A DNA stretch of 64,000 nt, taken from the NCBI RefSeq assembly GCF_000227115.2, contig NC_016488.1, positions 186,001-250,000 on the forward strand. Direction: 5' to 3'. Source of the stretch: Naumovozyma dairenensis CBS 421 (Eukaryota; Ascomycota; Saccharomycetes; Saccharomycetales; Saccharomycetaceae). The translations under genes were made by a program, and so were the position numbers. Below the pieces are notes generated by a model. It was not told the origin of the DNA. It ran no database searches and saw nothing but the letters and a program-made list of their open reading frames with translations. Below are positions 20,532 through 31,400 of the stretch, piece by piece (positions within the stretch are counted from its first letter, which is position 1; each line of letters begins with the position of its first letter).

Positions 20532-20850
20532 TAGGCCTGGTCAGGCAACTTTGAAAAGTTTCCCCCATAGTTAAGAATTTTTTGGTCTTGCCCTTCCCCA
20601 TGGGCATGGCGCAAGGAAATTTTGCGTAACTTGCCACATCCTTGCCCTAAAGTAAGGATTACGTAAGTGTGTAAATTATGTGTTACCCGAAACCAGATTG
20701 TAATTTGACATGAGTAACCTCTGCATTTGAACTACTTGACCATATAAAAATTTTCTTGCCCCAAAATATGCCAAAATAATATGGACCCGCTTGAATGCTT
20801 TTTGCCCCAAATTTTCCTCATGAAAAATGGCCCTTGCCCGATCAGGCCTA
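20532..20850. repeat. Short imperfect inverted repeat (17 nt arms)
   Basis: TAGGCCTGGTCAGGCAA at 20532-20548 matches the reverse complement of 20834-20850 at 15 of 17 positions. Alone this could be chance in a 4 kb search space. It is listed because the TTGCCC cluster lies between and within the arms. Confidence 0.45.
20588..20839 (+). promoter_or_regulatory. Cluster of five TTGCCC motifs
   Basis: TTGCCC occurs on the + strand at 20588, 20642, 20756, 20802 and 20834, and once more at 21174. Two copies extend to TTGCCCCAAA. Base composition predicts well under one copy in 250 bp. This looks like a homotypic binding-site array, but I cannot assign a factor. Confidence 0.5.
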
Positions 20851-21093
20851 TTATCAACATTCCAAGCCAATCTCCGCACGAATACATATCTAACTTAAAG
20901 TTTGGTTCATTCTCTATATAATCAGGGACATAGACTTTTTAGACCGTAGTTGAGAGTTCCAGAACTGATGGAAGTTTCGAAACAAAACACGTTAACTCAT
21001 CTAAGTTTATTACGGTTTAAAGTTCCTTACTGTGCAAATCATCTTGTCCCTTTCCGGTTTAGGTCTGCATCTTATGTTAATTCCGCGCTGTAC

Positions 21094-21141
21094 GTACCCA
21101 AGTGGGACAAGTTTTAGACCACCCGTTGGACCGGGGGTAAC
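21094..21141 (+). repeat. 48-bp inverted repeat, left arm
   Basis: Runs from GTACCCAAG to GGGGGTAAC and includes GTGGGACAAG and GACCACCC. It matches the reverse complement of 21731-21778 without gaps at 43 of 48 positions, and the similarity stops abruptly at both ends. No target-site duplication is seen. Confidence 0.85.
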
Positions 21142-21730
21142 CGGAAAATATGGGCGAACACCGGAAACATATTTTGCCCTTTCTTTTATTTGTTTGATTT
21201 CTACCAAAAACAGATTTTAGGAGACCCGTCCTTCATTGACTTGGCCGGACAAGCCCTCTCTTTCAGGTTTCAAATGTCAACATCCCGTAACGCCTTGAAA
21301 TTACTCTAGTTTGCTTAATGCTACATATCCATACGTTCTCTACGTTGAAAAGTCGTTAGCTATATGTAGGAATTATATCAGCAAATCAGATCGTTTACAG
21401 TCATAGCCTGCTCTTTGACTTCCACCCTCCTTCATAGTCTAGCATCACGTAATTGGGAAGATCTTTCTGGGTGGTAAATGAACTTCGATGAACTAGCCAA
21501 TAGTTTTACCGTCTTAGGGGAAAGAAATCTCCCTGATACTCCCTCTGCTTTATAGTTTCTACATAGTTTAAAGTTAAATGATATTTTTCAATTTCAAATA
21601 TATATATATAACATATATGCATTTATTTGAATAATTATCTAGCCCTGAGAAATATTAACATAAAGAACTTTCTTTAGCCCAGAAGCAATTTAGCACCCTG
21701 TTGTATGGCAAAGGGCTTAATTTTTTTTAT

Positions 21731-21778
21731 GTTACCCCCGGTCCAAAGGGTGGTCCAACACTTGTCCCACCTGCGTAC
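21731..21778 (-). repeat. 48-bp inverted repeat, right arm
   Basis: Reverse-complement partner of 21094-21141 with five substitutions, separated from it by 589 bp. It lies just right of a T-run (21721-21728). The spacer has no recognisable coding content. Confidence 0.85.
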
Positions 21779-23578
21779 TTGCAATACTCTTGCTACAAAA
21801 CTTTACTCGGCGGTAGAAGGTGTTAAACGACAACGGTTCATCAAGAGATGGAATGTACATGATACCTTTGTGACGTAAAGTTTAAAGAGGAAAGTGGAAG
21901 AGAATTCGCATCTTGCTTCTGCGAATCCCACGCTTCTAGGTTAATTTTTTTCGTACAGCAACTGTTGTGACAACTGTATTGAAAACTACAAAGCATTCGT
22001 CCATGAAACCACTTTCCGATAAAACCAATACAGCGAGTGAGACCCATCTGATTCGTCCCTATTCCACTCTCGACTACATAGTTAACTAAACAACAGTGTT
22101 TTGGGAAGCTGGTAAAAGTATTTTCAACTTCAAGATACACATATCATGTACCACCTACCCAAACCTTATTGTTTTATTATTCAAGAAAACAACGATATTC
22201 TGGATGATCTTATCTATAAGTCAACGAAGTCATGTAATCTATAATAAAAGCCGGATATTGACAGTCGTCAATCAAGCATCCAATTAACCACCAGCCTATC
22301 CAGGTATTTCGTAATGTTATGCACAAATTTTATCCTTGTGTGTATAGAGAAATTAAGCTAACTTTAATCAATAAATACCATCTCGAAGTGAACGAAGTTC
22401 GATACGAGAGTGATTAGAATCATCGTGTTCAACTTGAAGATACTTCTTTCAATCACAAGGTTTCTTGCCATACAAAGCACTTATCTAACCTAGATGATAG
22501 GCTGTTTTTAACTACATGTTCAATTTATATAAGTCATAACATATGCACTATGCCGTTCACACGTAAAACTTTCTGCATTCAGGGTCATATTTCTTTCGAA
22601 TATTATGCCCAGTATTCCAGAAAATATTTCGTACTTTCTACGGATTACGTATTTGGACAGAAGATGGCTACGGATCCTCCAGCGAAAAGAAAAACAAATA
22701 GGCTAACTTCCCTTACAAGAGGTGGCCTCACTGCATGATGCTTATGAGAAAAATGCCAATAGAGGTATGTTAAAGGCTATTACAGTAAACTTTTTACGAA
22801 TTTCCTTCCTTTCAGGAGACAAATTGTAGTCCATGGCATTCATCTTATCTTGTATCATTTGGGATATAGAAGTACCGATGGAATCACGTCGCCGTTAGCG
22901 GTAGGAACATCATTTCTGTACAATAAACAGGTGTAGATGTTGTTCTTCCTTTATTTGGATTCAAGAGTGGCAACTCGTGTCCTGGAAACCCTTTTTGTTA
23001 CTATAAAGGACAATGGCGATAAGTTAAGTTTTTAATACTTAGCATAAATGGTATCTTTACTTACAAGATGTATTAGAATATTTTGTCGGAGATTTTATAT
23101 TATAGAAATAAACGGTTAAAATAGCCGCCCAACTTCAACTTTCAGACAGGGCTTTCCTATTTATCAAATAATTCAGGGTTTATATACATTAACCTAAATT
23201 ACTATGACCCCGCCCGTTCCCGTTCCCCTTACACCTTCCTTCGTCCCAAAAGGGAAAGTCCCTGAAATATCCATTTTCTATCTCTCCAACATTCAAAACA
23301 AGCACGTGATTGGAGCCATCTTATTTTTTTTTCTTTTTTCTCAGTCGATTGACTATTCACTACACATCCGTTAAAGGAAGAAAGGAAAGAAACAAAGAGA
23401 GGCAAAGAGGAAATATCTAAAGGACAACTAACCACATTCATAATTTTTTTTTTTAATTCCTCATCAGTATATCAATCAAACGCAACATAAACTTGCTCAT
23501 CGTTCTATATACCAATCATTAAAATAAGCTACACCTATATACTTAATTATCAAGTACCTGAACAAAACACAAGAACCC

Positions 23579-24835
23579 ATGGATTCATTATCAAAAAAGA
23601 TTCAAAATCTAGGTATCCACGATATCCGTAACGCGGCCAGATTTGCACAAAACGTCATAGTCCAATATGAACCATACCAAGTTGATATAAGAAGAGCCAC
23701 CAACACTGACGCGTGGGGTCCCACTCCTAAACATTTACAAAAAGTTTTAAGAAATAGATATCAAGTACCATTGTATCTGATGGTTGAATATACTTTGAAA
23801 AGATTAGTGGATCATATCGCTGTTAAACCTAAAAATTTCTATGAAAGAGCTAGAAAGGAATATGTGAATTATGGTGCTGAATGGAGAGTTGTATTGAAAT
23901 GTTTGACTGTTGTTGAGTATTTAATGTTGAATGTCGATGATGGGGATGAACTGAATCAAGTTGTAAGGTGCTTGGATACTCATAAACATATATTGACTAG
24001 AGAGATTCCTATGTATAAAGTTGGGTTTTCTAATGATGGGAAGATGGAAATTCATGAACGTGGGATTAGAAAGAAAGGTGAAGATATTTTGCAATATTTG
24101 GAAGATCCTTCATTTTTGAAACAAGAACGATTGAAGAATAAGAAAAATGCTATGAAAATTCGACAGCAATCAAATGCAGTTATTTCTCAAGCTGCAAATA
24201 TTTCTGCTCCATCAGGGACTTCTTATAATGCTAACGATATGGATCAAAATGCATTTGGTGATGATGGTGATTATGATGAAGAACATGAAACAGGTAAAGA
24301 TTTCGAATTCGATTTGGAGTCTGAAGCTAACATTGGTCAAAGACCTCCTCAACGTCAATTGTCAGCTCGTGAAGAACAAAGAAAACAAAGAAGAGAAATT
24401 TTAAGGCAAAGAATAAAGAATTCAGAACAACAACACAAACAACAAACTGCAAGACATAGTACTGCAGCAAAGAAGACTAATCCAGTTCCTGACTTGTTAG
24501 ATTTTGATGATTTGGAACCAGCTAGTCCTTCAAATAAAACAGATACTATTGTTAAAGATAAAGCTGAAGCTGGAGATGAAGATGAAGATGACGAATTTGG
24601 TGATTTCCAAAGTGATGCAAGTCCTTCTCCTGCTATAAATAAACCCGTAGGAACAACGGCTTCTACAAATACTAGTAGTAATTTAGATGACTTATTGGAT
24701 TTTGGAAGTAGTTCTAATAGTACCACTTCAAAACAAAATACAACAATTACATCTTCCTCTAATACCACGAACAAAAATAATGGTCAAAAGGATGCATTCG
24801 AAGATTTATTTTCTTACTCTAAATCTTTGATATAA
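23579..24835 (+). CDS. ENT5: Epsin-like clathrin adaptor Ent5
   Basis: The 418-residue protein (411 in S. cerevisiae) has an ENTH/ANTH-type domain at roughly residues 20-185, from [20 protein letters not shown] to [21 protein letters not shown] disordered tail follows with acidic short motifs [20 protein letters not shown] and [10 protein letters not shown], of the kind that bind AP-1 gamma-ear/GGA ear domains and clathrin. Ent5 works with Ent3 in traffic between trans-Golgi and endosomes. The order ENT5-GIR2-CTH1 matches YDR153C-YDR152W-YDR151C. Confidence 0.94.
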   Translation: MDSLSKKIQNLGIHDIRNAARFAQNVIVQYEPYQVDIRRATNTDAWGPTPKHLQKVLRNRYQVPLYLMVEYTLKRLVDHIAVKPKNFYERARKEYVNYGAEWRVVLKCLTVVEYLMLNVDDGDELNQVVRCLDTHKHILTREIPMYKVGFSNDGKMEIHERGIRKKGEDILQYLEDPSFLKQERLKNKKNAMKIRQQSNAVISQAANISAPSGTSYNANDMDQNAFGDDGDYDEEHETGKDFEFDLESEANIGQRPPQRQLSAREEQRKQRREILRQRIKNSEQQHKQQTARHSTAAKKTNPVPDLLDFDDLEPASPSNKTDTIVKDKAEAGDEDEDDEFGDFQSDASPSPAINKPVGTTASTNTSSNLDDLLDFGSSSNSTTSKQNTTITSSSNTTNKNNGQKDAFEDLFSYSKSLI

Positions 24836-25262
24836 GAAAACAAAAGCGGAAGACCTTGAGCAGAATGATAAATTCTTTTTGCCAGGATAGACGAGATTCA
24901 AGACTATACTAGATATGAACAGTCGGTCGGATTCAAAAGAATCATTTAAACTCCTAAGCTATTTAACCAAACATAATATATACTTGGGATTTTATATCAG
25001 GAATTTAGGGAGATATATATTTTTTTGTTTCATAGTATGATAACGTTAAAAGACAACATTTAATAATTTGAACATAGTACAAGATCGAATTATACATATA
25101 TTTACATGATACGATTTTTTATTATATCGCGTCCTACCGATCAACAATTACGTATAAACTCGCGAAAATTAACTTGAAGTAATTTTTGGAATGCAATTAA
25201 ATATATATATACGAAATAGATACATATTCTTTTTCTTTTGTTTCTACTTTATTTTATAAAGG
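24836..25262. other. Convergent 3' intergenic region ENT5/GIR2
   Basis: AT-rich 3' flanks of two convergent genes. Nothing else is recognised. Confidence 0.6.
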
Positions 25263-26063
25263 TTAAAGGTTCTGAATACCTTCTTTAATTTCGTCAACAG
25301 GTTCTTCATCGCCTTCTTCATCATTTTCATTTTCATTTTCATTTTCAACTAAACCTTGTTCAAACATTTGTCTTCCTGTCAATCTACCATGATGCGCCTG
25401 TTGTCTTCTTAACTCGTCTCTTTGATCCAAATTCATTTCATTTCTAAATTTAGTTCTCCAACTTAAATATGATTCCTTCGTCACTTTAGTCCCAATAAAT
25501 TTAGCTTGTTCTTTTTTTTCACGTTTTTGAACTTCTAATTCATGTAATCTATCTAATTCTCTCAATTGTTCGAAATACCAAGATTCACAATTCTCTTTAA
25601 TACTAGAAATTAAAGCAAAACACATTTGCATACCAATTAACATATCATTCTCAATTTGTTCCTCTAATTTCAATTGTAATTCAGGTATATAATCTTTGAA
25701 ACTTATCATATCTGGTAAATTTTGTAGCCCTTTCAGTATCTTATTCCCATGATCATCAAATTCTATTTCATCTTCATCATCGTCTTCGTCATCTTCGTCA
25801 TCATCTTCATCTTTCAATGAAATTTCTTGCGGTGTAATTTTGATCAATGGAGCTTCATCGGGATAATTCTCAGGGAAAATGAAATTAATTAGCATAGAAT
25901 GTTGTTTGCTTAATGATGCAGCCATTGGTTCATCGCTCAATTCTAAGTTTAACGTAACATCGAAATTAATGTTTGGATAATCACTCTTTTTGATATCGAG
26001 TTCATCAGGGTAGATTGATTCAAGAACTTCTAATTCTTGTGTTTGTTCTTCTTTGTAATCCAT
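25263..26063 (-). CDS. GIR2: RWD-domain protein Gir2
   Basis: The 266-residue protein (265 in S. cerevisiae) starts with an RWD domain (EEQTQELEVLESIYPDEL through about residue 150, including NFIFPENYPDEAPLI). The domain is interrupted by an acidic run (DEDDDEDDEDDDEDEIEFDD). The C-terminal half has the charged helix and SYLSWRTKFRNEMNLDQRDELRR, typical of DFRP2/Gir2 proteins, and a second acidic run. Gir2 binds Gcn1 through the RWD domain and the GTPase Rbg2 through the C-terminal region, acting in translation control. Its promoter is shared with CTH1. Confidence 0.93.
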   Translation of the reverse strand: MDYKEEQTQELEVLESIYPDELDIKKSDYPNINFDVTLNLELSDEPMAASLSKQHSMLINFIFPENYPDEAPLIKITPQEISLKDEDDDEDDEDDDEDEIEFDDHGNKILKGLQNLPDMISFKDYIPELQLKLEEQIENDMLIGMQMCFALISSIKENCESWYFEQLRELDRLHELEVQKREKKEQAKFIGTKVTKESYLSWRTKFRNEMNLDQRDELRRQQAHHGRLTGRQMFEQGLVENENENENDEEGDEEPVDEIKEGIQNL

Positions 26064-26968
26064 GTTTCAAATGTAACAAACTGCTTGATTCGTTCCCGCT
26101 ATTGGAACCTATTTTGAAGAATAATTAATTTTCTTATCAATATACAAAAAAGTTTAAAGAATTAGCTGTAACCGTCACATTATCTACCGAGCTTTAACTG
26201 ATCTTATGCATTGTATTGTTGGTTCATTGCCAACAATTAGATTATAGATCTCGAGTTTTTCAGTTTCTGCCGTAAATAGTGATTTTTTAAAGAAAGTATT
26301 ACCCGTATTGCATGTTAGGGTAGAAAACTGCATTTGTTAAGGGTAAAACTACTAACCCTTAACAAAAATACCTTACCCTAGGATGTCTGGGTTTCTCTGG
26401 TCTTTTCAAAATTTTCTTTTCTTTTCTTGTTGTTTTAACAATAGTAACTAAATATGTCAAAAAATAAAGTGTTGACTATGGTTACCATATCACACGAGGT
26501 TATCAAGTTTCTCGAGGTGCTTTTTATACACATAACAGTTGGAATTTAATCTTTTCTATCGCACATCAACAAATATTCTCGAGAATACTGTTGCTATCTG
26601 AAGATATCATAGATGAGTATTGAGTATCAAAAGCTCATTCCTTCTTCTACTGTTTCTGACACCAAATAACTCATCACTGTATTGGGTTACACTTATTAAT
26701 AATTCCATATTGCTCAAACGTCCATATCACCTTTCCACGTTTTTATTTATTTATTCGCTTCCACGTTTTACCTATTATTTTCAGGTAGAATCCACTTATT
26801 TATTACACTTATTTATTCCTAATTGCATCCATTTCCTTACTCACCATAAAACGCCAAAAGATCACAGTTGTTTTGTAAGGAATATCAGACATATACACAC
26901 CTGAAGGACCTTTTTTCTCCTCCAAAAACAATACAAAGTCCAGTAGCCAAAAAAAAAAACATATAGTA
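26064..26968. other. Divergent promoter GIR2/CTH1
   Basis: Contains the GGGTA palindromic array listed separately. A 94-codon frame at 26620-26904 is probably part of the CTH1 promoter or 5' UTR, not a gene. A run of ten A bases precedes CTH1. Confidence 0.55.
26299..26380. promoter_or_regulatory. Reb1-type site and symmetric GGGTA/TACCC array
   Basis: TTACCCG (26299-26305) matches the Reb1 core. It is followed by TTAGGGTA (26315-26322), TTTGTTAAGGGT (26333-26344), its perfect 12-bp inverted copy ACCCTTAACAAA (26355-26366) across a 10-nt gap, and TTACCCTA (26373-26380). The orientation is two forward, two reverse. TTAGGG-type sites are bound by Tbf1 in yeasts. Binding here is inferred. Confidence 0.55.
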
Positions 26969-28204
26969 ATGCTTTATTCTGATATAAATAACCATTATTT
27001 GACGACAAATCAAAAACAACAATCTACAAACAGAGTACAAGAACCTGAACTTGAACGCCGTAACCAGCAAACACCATCAACCTTTCAACAACCTAATTAT
27101 AATGTATTAAGCGATACTACAACAAGTCATAACAATTTGTCAGCATACCCTAATATGGAAGAAGGTTATGATTCCAAACTGAAGGAAATTGAAGACTATT
27201 ATACAAAGACGTTATTAAACGATAATGAAGAAGATATTAACGCGTATTCAGCTCAACTTAATGAGAATAATAGAAGCGCAACTGGGAATGAAAGTAATTC
27301 TTTTCATTTACATTATCCGCAACAGCGACAGGTTGATCACCGTAACATGATTAAGATGGAGTCTATTTCATCCCCTGCCCCATTGCAAACATCAGGGTCA
27401 AGTTCATTATTTAAGAGTTTTCTTACTACTAATAATCAAGAGTCAATTTATCATCCGCTTCAGCATACCAAACCTCTCCATGATAAGAAATTAGAAGTGG
27501 AAATTAATTCAAATTTTGTTCCAGTTTCATCTACAACATCGACGAATTTGTCATCAACTACTGAACATCTACAAAAATTATCAATTACTCAACCGCCATC
27601 ATCATCTATTTTTAATCAACAACTATTAAAACCAACGACCACACCGTTATATGCGGAAAACAACATGGATTCCATGCATTCAGACATAGACATGACGAAT
27701 TTATTGCCTCAATCTACAAAACCACTGTCTTCATCATTATCAAGAACGACAGTATCACTTTCTCCCCCTCCATCATCACAAATATTATCTCCTTATCAAC
27801 AGCAACAACAACAAATCAATAAACAATTGTACAAAACTGAACTATGTGAGTCCTTTACTACAAAGGGCACTTGTAAATACGGTAACAAATGTCAATTTGC
27901 CCACGGTCTCCATGAATTGAAATTAAAGCAAAGATCGAATAATTTTAGAACAAAACCATGTGTAAATTGGGCAAAATTAGGATATTGTCCCTATGGGAAA
28001 CGTTGTTGCTTCAAACATGGTGATGATAGAGATATCCAACTTTACGTGAAAGCTGGTGCATTGGTTTCTAATATGAATACTAACAGTAGTAATGATGAGA
28101 ATGATGAGTCGACCCGATCAAGTTCGATGCAACAAAATACCTCTTATTATAAACCAAAGAATTTGCATGCTAGCGTCAAAGAATTGCAAAGAATAACCTG
28201 GTAA
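26969..28204 (+). CDS. CTH1: Tandem CCCH zinc-finger mRNA-decay protein (Cth1 type)
   Basis: The 411-residue protein has a long Ser/Thr/Gln-rich N-terminus. Two C-x8-C-x5-C-x3-H fingers occupy residues 288-352 ([40 protein letters not shown]). Finger lead-ins YKTELC and FRTKPC are the tristetraprolin signature. These proteins bind UAUUUAUU elements in 3' UTRs and speed mRNA decay, for example in iron deficiency. Position next to GIR2 and NUM1 makes it the CTH1 (YDR151C) ortholog, not CTH2/TIS11, although the protein alone cannot separate them. Its own 3' flank is rich in AU elements. Confidence 0.92.
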   Translation: MLYSDINNHYLTTNQKQQSTNRVQEPELERRNQQTPSTFQQPNYNVLSDTTTSHNNLSAYPNMEEGYDSKLKEIEDYYTKTLLNDNEEDINAYSAQLNENNRSATGNESNSFHLHYPQQRQVDHRNMIKMESISSPAPLQTSGSSSLFKSFLTTNNQESIYHPLQHTKPLHDKKLEVEINSNFVPVSSTTSTNLSSTTEHLQKLSITQPPSSSIFNQQLLKPTTTPLYAENNMDSMHSDIDMTNLLPQSTKPLSSSLSRTTVSLSPPPSSQILSPYQQQQQQINKQLYKTELCESFTTKGTCKYGNKCQFAHGLHELKLKQRSNNFRTKPCVNWAKLGYCPYGKRCCFKHGDDRDIQLYVKAGALVSNMNTNSSNDENDESTRSSSMQQNTSYYKPKNLHASVKELQRITW

Positions 28205-28265
28205 AAAGAACCATACACAGTTCTCTGTCTACGAACCTTCCTTTTTTCAGATCCTGCTGCACCAT

Positions 28266-28380
28266 TATTTATTTATTTATTTGCTGTCATGATCAGGCTT
28301 TGTATCTCAAGCCCTGATATAAGATATCATTTTACATTATTTATTTATTTACCTCCCCTCTATTTATTAAACTATTTATT
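28266..28380 (+). promoter_or_regulatory. AU-rich elements in presumed CTH1 3' UTR
   Basis: TATTTATT occurs as overlapping copies at 28266-28281 and 28338-28349, and singly at 28361-28368 and 28373-28380. All lie within 180 nt after the CTH1 stop and on its sense strand. UAUUUAUU is the binding sequence of this protein family, so self- or cross-regulation is plausible. Confidence 0.65.
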
Positions 28381-28480
28381 TCGTATAGACCATTCATAAT
28401 CAAAATATAATTAATATTTTATTATTATTTTTTTATGCAGAGTTCTTATCATTTTTATAAATGTCTGTGTATAAAGGTAT

Positions 28481-31400
28481 TTAGGGTGACTCAATCATCG
28501 ATCGGTGTGTTCTTAAATGCTTCCCCACGGATTGATACTTATCATGTCTTAAAGAGGAATATGATTTGGCTCGCCTTGATAGACTTAACCTCTTATTAGT
28601 ATTTTTAAGGTCTTCACCAGGTAACGGGAAAATCCTACCAGAATATAACATATCGTTAGGATCCGTACCAATATCTTCCATATTTATCCCATCCATACTC
28701 CTTTGTAATAGATATCTTAAAGAATTAAACCAAATATTATGTCTTTGTCTTGTAGGACATGTAAATTTAACTGAACGATTCCCTGTCTTCACAATGATAC
28801 TCTTATGATAAAGTCCAGCGGGGAAAGGATTATTATCTTCGACACTTTCTACGCCTAAGATGGCTGCACATTTGGTTTTACTCTCTCCTGGATTAGGCAT
28901 GGCAGGATTGGAATCTGACCAATATAATGTCATGTTGTATGGATGGATCCAAAAGAACCTCTCATGACGTGATTTGATACCACCAAAGGCTCCTAAACGT
29001 GGATAGTACTTGTATAAGTATTCACCAACAACTGTCTGAGTTAATGCTGGGATAATACTACTTTTATCATTCAAATTTGCCACTGTAGCAAGTGATATCC
29101 CACCATCCACTGAAGTAATACGTGGGATCTTGCTAGCGCCTGTTTGACTTCCTGCAGCTGAAAGAGAACGATTAACGGTGGATTTCGCTGATCCTGGATC
29201 CCTCCTAATCGATGTGTTACGGGATCTTGTAGATTTCTTACCAGAATGGGGGCTATCAAAATCAGAAAATGTAACTGATCCCCCAACTGAGGCTGCCTGT
29301 TGCTTCCCAGCAATTGAATCACCAGATGTAACGGAACTCTTTGAAACGTGCTTAATTGGCGGTGTAGAAGCTGCTGACACAATAACTGGCGGCTGCATCA
29401 AAGTTGAACTGTTCTTATTACTATTATTATCCCATTGCATATTGATGGCAAACCCTCTCTTATTTGCTTCTTTCTTCAATGCATCATTACTAACTTGGTG
29501 TAGTTTCTCATTTTCTTTTGACAATAAACTATTATAATAGGAAACTGGTAAAATAACAACATTATTCAAATCTGGTTCCGTGGCATATGAAGTTACTATG
29601 AATGAACTTTCAGGGACACTTAGTAGTCCATATTTCTTGGCCTTTCGTTTCAATTGTACTAACTCTTCTTGGACGTCTTGTGTTTTCTCAACAAAATCAA
29701 AAGTGTCGTCAAAATTATCGTCCTCATCCCCCGCAGGTGATGTAGGAACCTCTCCCTTTTTAACTGCAATCAGATCTAATTTATCTAATTGTTCCATGAT
29801 TTGTTCTCTTGTAAATGCTGGATTTTCTAGCTCATTCTTAATTTCTTCAAACCTTTCTTGGGTGATGGCAATCAAGTCATAGCTGGCCAGTTGTTTTATC
29901 AACTCATTTTTTGGACAAATTTCTTTCGAAGATGGCAAATCGGAATGGGTTTCCTGCGATACTATCGTTGAATTTATTCTGTCTGTATTTCTCTGAAGTT
30001 CTTCCAATGCGGTTTCTGGATGAGTAGTGGTAGAATCAAGAGGGAGACTAGGGGCTTGCCTTGGTTCCAACAACGCGGTATACTCTGCATGTGGTAATAC
30101 TACCAAATCGTGTCCCCTCGCTTTTTCTTCTAGAGTTGTTAATGGTATATTCCTTGCCTGATTTACTTGGGCCATGATATTTTGATATTCTGGTAAAGAT
30201 AGAGCTAAATATCCTAATTCTCTTGCCTTCTGTGAAATATTTTCCTTTGTTACTTTATTATCTTCCAATTTCTTTTCCAATTCAAGATATTCAGTTTCTT
30301 CCAAAGTTTTCAATCCAAACAAATGAGAATTATCAATTATTTTCTCTTTGTTCAATTTTGCATCTGCCTGAAGAGCAGCATACACATTCTCTTCCAAAAG
30401 AACGTATCCTAAATCGTTAACAAATTTAACAAGTCGTTCAGGAGAAGTACTTAAACTTTGCAACTCCTTAAATGTATTATAGTCATCAGTAGATATTAAG
30501 CTCATACCAAATTTATTCGCCTTCTCCAATAATTCATTTTCGTCAAAATCGCTCTCAATATCGACATTATCAGAATCTTCCGATAAGTTTGGCATTTTGG
30601 TATTACCTTGGGTTGTATCATCTATTGGGACTAGTATGAAACCTAATTCTTTTGCTCTATCTTTGAACTTGTCCAAATCTAATAATGAATCATTGGTATC
30701 ATCCGGTGCACGTACTGTTGAAGTTTGTGATACATTGTCAAAAGCATCATGTTGTTCATGTATATTACTATCGAGTGCATCAACAAACATACCTGAACTA
30801 GCAGAGGAGACTGTACTAGTGTGAATTAAACTTGATAAGTCTCTATGATCGATTCTACTATTTGATTGAGCTGCATCGTAATAAATAGAAGTGCCAGTTG
30901 ATGAAGAGTTTGAACTGATAAACGATGATGTATCATCATGGCGTCGGTAAATCGTTCCTTGTTCTGTAGATTGAGATGTGATTCTTTCCAGATTGTCATC
31001 TCTTGGTACTAAAATCATACCAATACCTTTTGCAGCAGCTGCCAAGTCGTTATAGTTCATGTGTTCTTCTGGAGCGTTACGTTTAACCAATTCCTGATGT
31101 TTATCTGTTGGCAAGATTGACAGGTTCATTTTCCTTAATCCCTGAGAAATGTGGTCTCTAGATTCTGAGTTTTCTATCTCAGAAGAGCCCTCGGTAGTAA
31201 CTATATTACTCTGTGATAATTCTGTCTTTTCATCTTGGCCGGATATACTATTACCCAGAGAGGGACTCGAAGGTTCTTCTTTTGATAGTTGGGATTTTTG
31301 AATATCTGAAGTGAGGTTATCATATTCAGTGATAGGAATTGCGACCATATTTCTTCTGTTTAAAGTCTTGTCAATTATATCCTGGTTGGGTGACTCAATT

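Larger units (their letters stand above)
19382..23578. other. 4.2 kb interval without a convincing gene
   Basis: This is the longest gene-free stretch in the window, lying between two outward-transcribed genes (beta-mannosyltransferase -, ENT5 +). It contains only short, unrecognised frames, all of 107 codons or fewer. It holds a TTGCCC cluster (20588-20839), a Reb1-type TTACCCG (20693-20699), the 48-bp inverted repeat pair (21094-21141 and 21731-21778), and CCGGAAA motifs at 21051 (inverted), 21141 and 21161. I found no tRNA A/B boxes, LTR ends or transposase remnant. It could be a long promoter, a decayed element or an uncharacterised chromosomal site. Confidence 0.65.

Noticed and set aside
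21094..21778. Calling the 685-bp segment bounded by the inverted repeats a DNA transposon
   Set aside because: No target-site duplication is visible, there is no transposase frame, and the arms do not end in known terminal motifs. It is kept only as an open possibility.
21010..22287. Several 60-99 codon frames in the gene-free interval (21010-21207, 21032-21220, 21841-22140, 22096-22287)
   Set aside because: No recognisable domains, overlapping on both strands, and composition not protein-like. Two of them overlie the left 48-bp repeat arm.
22550..22738. 62-codon + strand frame beginning MPFTRKTFCIQG
   Set aside because: Too short, no recognisable similarity, and no supporting promoter or neighbour context.
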